Program-made: the position numbers and the translations under genes
The notes under the pieces: generated by a model
The model's input: the letters and a program-made list of their open reading frames with translations, nothing else
Database searches by the model: none
What the model was told of the DNA's origin: nothing
Shown: positions 57,606 to 64,000 of the stretch, one piece after another
How the letters are laid out: every line of letters begins with the position of its first letter
Numbering within the stretch: the first letter of the stretch is position 1
Source: Treponema sp.
GTDB lineage: Bacteria; Spirochaetota; Spirochaetia; Treponematales; Treponemataceae
Reading direction: 5' to 3'
Assembly: GCA_016287815.1 (NCBI GenBank)
Contig: JAEEWW010000003.1
Span: 1 to 64,000, forward strand
Length of the DNA: 64,000 nt

Positions 57606-59738
57606 ATGGCAATAAATAGAAAAAGTCTTGTAGAATCTCATAATCCTGTTCTTAAAAACATAAATACAGCATCTCCTTTTTCGGTTGGTAACGGAGAATT
57701 TGCATTTACTGTTGATGTAACAGGATTACAATCACTTTATTCTCTTTATAAAAAGCAAAATGTTCCTTTATGCACTATGAGTCAGTGGGGCTGGCACTCA
57801 AGTCCCGATTCAAACGGGAAATTTTATACTTTTGATGATGTAGTAAAAACAGAATATGATTTTGCTTCCGGTAAAAAAGTTTATTATGCTTCCAAAAAGA
57901 AGTCAGGTAATGAAGAAGTATATACATGGTTAAGACAGAATCCTCATAGAATGAATCTGTCAGAAATCGGCTTTTTGCTGGATGAAAAACCAATACAAGA
58001 AACAAATCTTTCAAAAATTAAACAGACTCTCCGATTATATGACGGAATAATAGAAAGTTCGTATCATCTTAAAAACATACCTGTTAAAGTATATACAGCT
58101 GTAACTCCCGACAACGACACAATAATCTGCCATGCTAAAAGTGAATTAATAAAAAGTAAAAGATTAACCTTAAAATTTCATTTTCCGTACGGAGGCTATG
58201 ATATTAGCGGAGAAGGCGAGTGTACCACAGGAATGCATTTAGTTGAAAAAATACATAGCGGTAAAAATTTATGGGTTATAAAAAATATCTGTGACAAGGA
58301 TGCTTATTATGTCTACTTTTATTCTAGGTCTGATTTTAATGTTAGATTTTGCGATAATGATTTTTTTGTGGATTTTTCTCTGGAAAATGTAAGTTTTTCA
58401 ATTACCTTTAAGAAAAATGAATGTGATTATTCTGAACTGAAAAAAAAATATGACTTTATTCCAATTTCAATAGAAAAATTATTTAAAAAGACTAAAAAAT
58501 GGTGGAATAAATTCTGGCAGGAAGGTGGGGCTATAAAACTTTCTAATAGAAAGAAAACCGAAAAATCAGCGGATTTTAATTCTGCTTCCGATAATTCAAC
58601 CAGTCTTGCAAATGAATTAGAGCGCCGCCTTGTTCTTTCTCAATATCTTCTTGCAATAAACTGTTCAGGTTCTATGCCGCCTCAGGAAACAGGTCTTATG
58701 TGTAACAGCTGGCATGGAAAATTTCATCTGGAAATGCATCCGCTTCATATGTTATGGTCCGTTTTCTGGAACAGAAGTTATTTACTTGAACGAAGCATTC
58801 CATGGTATCAAAATCATCTTGAACAGGCAAAAAATAATGCATCTTCAAATGGTTTTAAAGGCGCACGCTGGCCAAAACAGGTTGCATATAACGGAATTGA
58901 CAGTCCTTCACCAATTTCAGTCCTTTTGATTTGGCAGCAGCCTCATATAATTTTTATGCTGGAAAGTCTTTACAATGTAAAAAATGCAAAAGAAAAAAAG
59001 GCCTTTCTTATAAAATACTGGGATTTAATCCGTGAAACCGCTGACTTTATGGCAGATTATGCTGTCTTTAATCAAAATAAAAATTGTTATGAACTTACAG
59101 GACCTCTAATTCCTGTACAGGAAGACTATGATGAATGTACTGTAAAAAATCCTTCCTTTGAACTTTGCTCATGGAAAAAGGGTCTTGAAATTGCCTGTAC
59201 ATGGGCTTTTCGCTTAGGCAATAAAGTTCCTGAAAGATGGAGTTCTGTAAGCTCAAAGCTTGCATTACCGCCAATGGAAGACGGGCTTTATACGGCGCAT
59301 GAAAACTGCCACGATACATTTTCAAATCACGCAAAAGATCATCCTTCCATGCTGTTTGGTTATAGTTTTTTTGCAGATAAAAATTTAAAAGCTGAAAATG
59401 TTTTACAGACTTTAGAAAAAGTAATGTCTATGTGGGATTATAAAAGTATGTGGGGCTGGGATTTTGCAATGCTTGCAATGTGTGCAGAACGTCTTCAAAA
59501 AACTTCTCTTGCCCTTGATTTCCTTTTGTGTAATTCAGAAAAAAATACTTATGAAATAAACGGAAATAATTATCAAAAATCAAGAGATGATTTACCGGCA
59601 TATTTTCCGGGTAATGGAGCCTTACTGCTTGCAGCTGCAATGCTGTTTGCAGGATATAAAGAAGAAGGTGCAACTTTAGTTCCTGAATACGAAAACCTTC
59701 TTGTTGAAGTTGAAAAAATTATTCCTCTTTTTACATAA
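57606..59738 (+). CDS. Six-hairpin glycosidase-like enzyme, family not recognised
   Basis: The 710-residue cytosolic protein has no signal peptide. The N-terminal third is beta-rich (YTWLRQNPHRMNL, TLRLYDGIIESSYHLKNIPVKVY), like the beta-sandwich of GH65, GH94 or GH95. The C-terminal half is helical with NSWHGKFHLEMHPLHMLWSVFWNRS, NGFKGARWPKQVAYNG, YELTGPLIPVQEDYDE and AHENCHDTFSNHAKDHPSMLFGYSFF, the pattern of an (alpha/alpha)6 barrel. Candidate catalytic acids are Glu in FHLEMHP, Asp/Glu in VQEDYDE and Glu in AHENCHD. I cannot assign a GH family. It lies 1 base after the permease stop and 72 bases before GH43, so it acts on the imported sugar. Confidence 0.7.
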   Translation: MAINRKSLVESHNPVLKNINTASPFSVGNGEFAFTVDVTGLQSLYSLYKKQNVPLCTMSQWGWHSSPDSNGKFYTFDDVVKTEYDFASGKKVYYASKKKSGNEEVYTWLRQNPHRMNLSEIGFLLDEKPIQETNLSKIKQTLRLYDGIIESSYHLKNIPVKVYTAVTPDNDTIICHAKSELIKSKRLTLKFHFPYGGYDISGEGECTTGMHLVEKIHSGKNLWVIKNICDKDAYYVYFYSRSDFNVRFCDNDFFVDFSLENVSFSITFKKNECDYSELKKKYDFIPISIEKLFKKTKKWWNKFWQEGGAIKLSNRKKTEKSADFNSASDNSTSLANELERRLVLSQYLLAINCSGSMPPQETGLMCNSWHGKFHLEMHPLHMLWSVFWNRSYLLERSIPWYQNHLEQAKNNASSNGFKGARWPKQVAYNGIDSPSPISVLLIWQQPHIIFMLESLYNVKNAKEKKAFLIKYWDLIRETADFMADYAVFNQNKNCYELTGPLIPVQEDYDECTVKNPSFELCSWKKGLEIACTWAFRLGNKVPERWSSVSSKLALPPMEDGLYTAHENCHDTFSNHAKDHPSMLFGYSFFADKNLKAENVLQTLEKVMSMWDYKSMWGWDFAMLAMCAERLQKTSLALDFLLCNSEKNTYEINGNNYQKSRDDLPAYFPGNGALLLAAAMLFAGYKEEGATLVPEYENLLVEVEKIIPLFT

Positions 59739-59810
59739 GAACCCCTTTAGTAAGTTAGTTTTTACAAGAGCAGATAGAAAAATAATTACATAAGAATATG
59801 GAGTGAAAAA

Positions 59811-61391
59811 ATGATACATAATCCGATTTTAAAAGGTTTTTGCCCAGATCCAAGTATAGTCCGGGTTGGCAGTGACTACTATATTGCAACCTCAACCTTT
59901 GAATGGTATCCCGGTGTAAACTTATGGCATTCAAAGGATTTGCAGCATTGGGAACAGCTTCCATCTCCGCTCAACAGAACAAGTCAGCTTAATCTTATAG
60001 GAAACCCAAATAATACAGGAATATGGGCACCATGTCTTTCATACAGCGACGGTCTTTTTTATCTGGTTTATACCGATGTAAAAACTCAGAAACGCCCGTA
60101 TTATAATCTGAATAATTACATTGTAACAGCTGAAAAAATAACAGGCCCGTGGTCAGAACCAGTTTATATAAACAGCACTGGATTTGATCCATCTTTATTT
60201 CACGATGATGACGGCAGAAAATATTTTATAAACATGCGCAACGGTTTTAAAGGAATTCTTTTGCAGGAATATGATTACAAAAATAAAAGACTGACTGGAG
60301 AAGTAACAAATATTTTTTCCGGTACTGAAGCAGGACTTACAGAAGGACCTCATCTTTTCAAAAAAAACGGATGGTATTATCTTTTTGTTGCAGAAGGCGG
60401 AACAGGCTATGAGCATCAGGAAACAGTTGCACGCTCGCGTAATATAAATGGACCTTATGAAGTTTGTCCGCATAAATTGATTTCTTCTTATCATCATCCA
60501 GAACTTTTTTTACAGAAAGCCGGACACGGACAGGTTGTACAGGCTCAAAACGGAGAATTTTATTTTGTTCATCTTTGTTCACGTCCTGTTTCCGGCAAAG
60601 ACGGAAAAACTTACAGCATGACAGGCCGTGAAACTGCCATTCAAAATCTTATCTGGGATAAAAACGGCTGGCCTGTAATTAAAGACGCTGTACCACATGA
60701 ATTTGTTAAAGGAGTTTCAGAAACAGAAAAATCCGTTGAAAACATGAATCAAATATCAAACGAAAATGCAATTAAAGAAACAACGCTGTTTTTCGATGAC
60801 TTTGATACAAAAGAACTTTTTCCATGCTGGCATTTTATGAGGCGTTTTCCACAAAATTCGCTAAGCCTTTCAGAGCGGAAAAGTTTTTTAAGATTATACG
60901 GAGAGAACTCTATAACTTCCATGCATAATGTAACTTTAACTGCCGTTCCTCGTAAAGAACTTAAATGCCAGGTAAGCACATACATGGAATTTAATCCTGT
61001 ATGCCCTGAACAGGCAGCAGGACTTTGCATGATGTATAATAATGAAAACTTTAATATGCTGTTTTTATCTTCAGAAGATAACGGTAATTTGTTCCTTTCA
61101 ATTTTAAAAATAAGTAAAAACGTTTATAAAAATGCTGAAGATTCCGCAGAAGGAAAAATCCCTGTAAAAAACGGCAAACTGTATCTTGGTCTTGATGTTA
61201 ATGGAATAACTGCACAATTTAAATATTCATATGACGGTAAAAACTGGAAAAATGCATTTGCCCCACTGGATGCAACTCTTTTTTCTGATGAATTCTGTTC
61301 TGGCTTCACTGGAACACATTTTGCAATTTTTTGCCATGATATGACCGGAAAAAGAAACTTTGCTGATTTTGACTGGTTTTCGATTGAGTGA
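59811..61391 (+). CDS. Glycoside hydrolase family 43 (beta-xylosidase/arabinofuranosidase)
   Basis: The 526-residue enzyme has the five-blade beta-propeller of GH43: NPILKGFCPDPSIVRVGSDYYIATSTFEWYPG with the general-base Asp, STGFDPSLFHDDDGRKYFINM with the pKa-modulating Asp, and LTEGPHLFKKNGWYYLFVAEGG with the acid Glu. The C-terminal 200 residues are a beta-sandwich typical of subfamilies that act on xylo-oligosaccharides. There is no signal peptide, so it works in the cytosol on imported fragments. GGAGTG precedes ATG. It is the last gene of the importer operon. A xylose- or arabinose-containing substrate is the natural inference. Confidence 0.92.
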   Translation: MIHNPILKGFCPDPSIVRVGSDYYIATSTFEWYPGVNLWHSKDLQHWEQLPSPLNRTSQLNLIGNPNNTGIWAPCLSYSDGLFYLVYTDVKTQKRPYYNLNNYIVTAEKITGPWSEPVYINSTGFDPSLFHDDDGRKYFINMRNGFKGILLQEYDYKNKRLTGEVTNIFSGTEAGLTEGPHLFKKNGWYYLFVAEGGTGYEHQETVARSRNINGPYEVCPHKLISSYHHPELFLQKAGHGQVVQAQNGEFYFVHLCSRPVSGKDGKTYSMTGRETAIQNLIWDKNGWPVIKDAVPHEFVKGVSETEKSVENMNQISNENAIKETTLFFDDFDTKELFPCWHFMRRFPQNSLSLSERKSFLRLYGENSITSMHNVTLTAVPRKELKCQVSTYMEFNPVCPEQAAGLCMMYNNENFNMLFLSSEDNGNLFLSILKISKNVYKNAEDSAEGKIPVKNGKLYLGLDVNGITAQFKYSYDGKNWKNAFAPLDATLFSDEFCSGFTGTHFAIFCHDMTGKRNFADFDWFSIE

Positions 61392-61415
61392 AAATCATTT
61401 TAAATCCCTAAAATT

Positions 61416-61443
61416 ATAGTGCTAAATCTAAAAAATAGTGCTA
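61416..61443 (+). promoter_or_regulatory. Direct repeats upstream of the glgA promoter
   Basis: ATAGTGCTA occurs at 61416-61424 and again at 61435-61443, 19 bases apart, about two helical turns. The second copy ends ten bases before the -35 box, a common place for an activator site. Confidence 0.45.
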
Positions 61444-61452
61444 TATTTTTAG

Positions 61453-61481
61453 TTGACGGAAAAAGTTTTTTGAAGCATAAA
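61453..61481 (+). promoter_or_regulatory. Sigma-70-type promoter of glgA
   Basis: TTGACG, 17 bases, CATAAA. The -35 box is one base off consensus and the -10 box two. Confidence 0.6.
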
Positions 61482-61571
61482 AAGTGTTTAAGCGGCAGAA
61501 TGACATTATTTTTTTTCACCTGCATAAAAACTTTCGTACACACAGAACTTAATCCGTAAGCGGAGGAAATA

Positions 61572-63056
61572 ATGAAAATTCTTATGGTTTCTGCGGAGGC
61601 AGTTCCTTTTGCCAAAACCGGCGGCTTGGCAGATGCAGTTTCTGCGTTTGCAATTTCTTTAACAAAGATGGGCCATGACGTAAAAATTGTTATTCCACGC
61701 TATTATAAAATCAACCGTTCTAAATTAAAGCAGCTTGAAGGTCCTATGGCCGTTGCGGCTGGAACTGCCGAAACATGGACTGCCGTTTATACAACACAAA
61801 TGCCCGGCTGCGAAAAATTAAGTATTTATTTTATTGACCATGAACAGTGCTTCGGTCGTGATGCTATTTATGGAAATAAACAGGAACCTGACTTTCACGA
61901 TAATACTTACCGTTTTGCAGTTTTGTGCCATGGAGCATTTCAGCTTTGCAGAAAACTAAACTGGTATCCTGATATTATGCATGCCCATGACTGGTCAGCA
62001 GGTCTTGTACCTGTAATATTAAAGCATTTATGCAGAAGGGAAGAGGCTTTTAAGAATACTGCAAGTATTTATACAATCCACAACATGGGCTATCAGGGAA
62101 AATATTCTAAAAATAATTATCCGGATTTAGGATTGCCTTGGGATTTGTATCACGGTGCAAATTTCGAACAGTATGGTGACATAAATCTTATGCAGGCAGC
62201 AATTGCATCAGCCGATATGATAACCACTGTTTCACCGACTTATGCAAAAGAAATTCAGACGCCGGAAGGCGGTTTCGGGTTAGACGGGCTTTTGCGTGTC
62301 CGCTCAGACCGGATTCGCGGTATTGTTAATGGGGTAGATACAAAAATCTGGAATCCTCAGACAGACCCGTATCTCCCTGAAAACTATTCTGTTACTTCGC
62401 TTGAAGGAAAAGCCGCCTGTAAACGTGAATTGCAGGAAACTATGGGCTTTGAAATAAATCCAGATATTCCTGTAATAGGAATTGTTACGCGGCTTGCAGA
62501 CCAGAAAGGTATTGGTCCGTTATTCGGACCGAATTACGGCTGTATGTATACTTTGTGCATGAAACTTAAAGTTCAGGTGGCTTTACTCGGAAGCGGCGAA
62601 AAATGGTGTGAGAATGAAATCCGTTCACTGCAGAGCCGTCTGCCAAACTTTAAGGCAGTTCTTGGCTATAAAGAGGATTTAAGTCACCTTATAGAAGCAG
62701 GAAGTGATTTCTTCCTGATGCCTTCAAAATACGAACCTTGCGGTTTAAACCAGATGTATTCGCTTTTATACGGAACTTTGCCAATCGTAAGAAGAACCGG
62801 CGGTCTTGCAGATACCGTAGAAAATTACAACGAAAAAACAGGCGACGGTACAGGCTTTATGCTTGACAATTTAACCCCGAGTGCTGTTTTCAATACTGTG
62901 GGCTGGGCTTTATACGCATATTACAATAAAAAAGAACATATTAAAAAAATGCAGAAAAAAGCCATGAAGTCCAATTTCAGCTGGGATACTTCTGCAAACA
63001 ATTATGTTCAGATTTATAAAACTGCTTTAAGATACGGCTGTGGAAGAGAAATTTAG
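61572..63056 (+). CDS. glgA: Glycogen synthase
   Basis: GlgA transfers glucose from ADP-glucose to the growing glycogen chain. The 494-residue protein is a GT-B fold GT5 enzyme with MKILMVSAEAVPFAKTGGLADAVSAF (KTGGL binds ADP-glucose), DIMHAHDWSAGLVPVILK, VNGVDTKIWNPQTDPYLP, VTRLADQKG and the C-terminal MPSKYEPCGLNQMYSLLYGTLPIVRRTGGLADTVE. The ribosome site GGAGG lies 6 bases before ATG. It converges on the next gene with a stop-codon overlap of a few bases. glgC lies at 20.8 kb; the branching enzyme is not in the window. Confidence 0.96.
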   Translation: MKILMVSAEAVPFAKTGGLADAVSAFAISLTKMGHDVKIVIPRYYKINRSKLKQLEGPMAVAAGTAETWTAVYTTQMPGCEKLSIYFIDHEQCFGRDAIYGNKQEPDFHDNTYRFAVLCHGAFQLCRKLNWYPDIMHAHDWSAGLVPVILKHLCRREEAFKNTASIYTIHNMGYQGKYSKNNYPDLGLPWDLYHGANFEQYGDINLMQAAIASADMITTVSPTYAKEIQTPEGGFGLDGLLRVRSDRIRGIVNGVDTKIWNPQTDPYLPENYSVTSLEGKAACKRELQETMGFEINPDIPVIGIVTRLADQKGIGPLFGPNYGCMYTLCMKLKVQVALLGSGEKWCENEIRSLQSRLPNFKAVLGYKEDLSHLIEAGSDFFLMPSKYEPCGLNQMYSLLYGTLPIVRRTGGLADTVENYNEKTGDGTGFMLDNLTPSAVFNTVGWALYAYYNKKEHIKKMQKKAMKSNFSWDTSANNYVQIYKTALRYGCGREI

Positions 63057-64000
63057 AATTCGTACCACTGACCTTCAGTCGTTAAATACCAGTCAACTAA
63101 AACCGTTGCAAGTGCAGGATTATACCAGGAAATACTTCCGTCTCTATTTAAAATTATCAGTCTGCTTGAATTACGTTCGATTTTAAGCGGTAAAGAAGCA
63201 GATCGTTTGTAATGAAACTGTTTTTTTGTCTGCAAATTAAAAGACATTATCTGGTCTTTTCCCATATTCGTATAAATGTATGGAGAAAAAAGCTTTACAA
63301 ATGAATCAGGATCTTCATCATTTATCTGAAGAATTGTAGAAGACATTTTTGTATCAGGTTCAAATTTAAATAATTCTGTTTTTGAATTTGCGCTAGAACT
63401 TTCCGTAACCCTTATTCCGTAAATTTCATTTTCAGTTTCAGATTTGTTCAGTGAATAAGCAACATTCCCGGACATTGAAATAGGAACAATTTCCTTTGTT
63501 ACTGTGTCAACAAAAATAAAAGGACTTTCTGGATTTGTTGCTGCGGATTTTGCAACATAAAGGGAATTTTCATCATATAAAAGGGCATCCTGTAATCCAG
63601 AGCCTTCATACAATGTTGTAATAGAATTGTCTTTTAAATTAAAGACTTTTACAGTTGTATTTCCTTCAAGAATAACAAGTTTGTCACCAAAAAGACGTAA
63701 AGTCTGAATAATTTTCTGCGGAACAAAAAGTTCCTGAGGAGTTTTGTCAGAAAGCTTAATAAGTTCAATCGGCTTTCTGCTGTTTTTTGTCCACAAAATA
63801 ATATTGTCATTGTAAGTTAAAATATTAGTCTGATTTGAATTGGCAGCAACTTTATCAACAATACCGTTATCGTACGAAGATTTATATACAGCATTTCCTG
63901 TAAGGAAATAAAAAGATTCACCGGTCTGAGAAATATCGGAAATCCGGTCATACATATTGTCTGTAAGCGGATAAAAAGAAATCTGTCTGTTTTCAGAAAT
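63053..64000 (-). CDS. Beta-propeller-like protein, N-terminus beyond the window
   Basis: The frame stays open to the last base of the window; the ATG at 63955 is internal (the preceding codons read ISFYPLTDN in frame), so only the C-terminal 315 or so residues are seen. They form short repeating strands with regular spacing (for example NAVYKSSYDNGIVDKVAANSNQTN, LYEGSGLQDALLYDENSLYVAKS, YIYTNMGKDQIMSFNLQTKKQF), the look of a beta-propeller. No catalytic motif appears. It could be an exported sensor or scaffold; the start and any signal peptide are outside the window. Confidence 0.6.
   Translation of the reverse strand: MSENRQISFYPLTDNMYDRISDISQTGESFYFLTGNAVYKSSYDNGIVDKVAANSNQTNILTYNDNIILWTKNSRKPIELIKLSDKTPQELFVPQKIIQTLRLFGDKLVILEGNTTVKVFNLKDNSITTLYEGSGLQDALLYDENSLYVAKSAATNPESPFIFVDTVTKEIVPISMSGNVAYSLNKSETENEIYGIRVTESSSANSKTELFKFEPDTKMSSTILQINDEDPDSFVKLFSPYIYTNMGKDQIMSFNLQTKKQFHYKRSASLPLKIERNSSRLIILNRDGSISWYNPALATVLVDWYLTTEGQWYEF

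Noticed and set aside
1..64000. CRISPR arrays, prophage blocks or insertion sequences
   Set aside because: No short direct repeats with regular spacers, no phage structural genes, and no transposase with terminal repeats were seen.

Overview
The window looks like chromosome from a host-associated Treponema (Spirochaetota). This is an inference from gene content and style: AT-rich DNA, many Cys-lipidated lipoproteins, flagellar rod genes (flgF-flgG-flgJ), Mgl/Rbs- and Lpl-type sugar ABC transporters next to YesM/YesN two-component systems, and an Rpn-family nuclease. No rRNA, phage block, insertion sequence or CRISPR array is visible. There is one tRNA (Met, CAU anticodon) on the minus strand.

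Layout. 0-5 kb: a porin-like beta-barrel gene, a 660-bp non-coding stretch with a long hairpin that may be a structured RNA, an Rpn nuclease, a HIT protein, and cysK flanked by two copies of a palindromic repeat. 4.9-8.6 kb: a four-lipoprotein redox cluster (FMN-binding protein with two flavinylation-like motifs, rhodanese-like protein, ApbE flavin transferase, second rhodanese-like protein). 8.7-16.5 kb: a YesN/YesM pair, a degenerate double-ABC protein with no intact ATPase motifs, then an intact RbsA/RbsC/RbsB-type importer. 16.6-20.5 kb (minus strand): sufC-sufB-sufD plus an Rrf2/IscR-type regulator. 20.7-24.9 kb: glgC, flagellar rod genes and a small secreted protein. 24.9-34.2 kb: addB-addA (minus), murC and yicC. 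34.4-38.4 kb: a decayed alcohol dehydrogenase fragment, a sigma-factor-like protein, nrnA, argF and tRNA-Met. 38.5-42.2 kb: split chrA pair, deoD, a nucleotidyltransferase and manA. 42.3-45.8 kb (minus): a third rhodanese-like lipoprotein and two tandem diguanylate cyclases. 46-48.4 kb: yebC, ruvC and manC. 48.4-61.4 kb: a carbohydrate-use locus (GH4 with a CHEV motif, YesN/YesM, Lpl-like ABC importer, a six-hairpin glycosidase-like protein, GH43). 61.6 kb to the end: glgA and the C-terminal part of a beta-propeller-like protein that runs off the window.

How the genes fit together. The two sugar loci share one design: a YesM-type histidine kinase and YesN-type AraC regulator beside an ABC importer. 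The first adds a catalytically dead RbsA paralogue between kinase and transporter, and the second adds hydrolases for what are probably uronate- or pentose-rich oligosaccharides. glgC and glgA store glucose as glycogen; manA and manC feed mannose metabolism. The most unusual material is the flavinylated-lipoprotein and rhodanese cluster, whose rhodanese paralogue recurs 37 kb away beside two c-di-GMP synthases. Several genes (chrA first half, deoD, one diguanylate cyclase) have an exact TATAAT seven bases before ATG and no Shine-Dalgarno, which suggests leaderless mRNAs.
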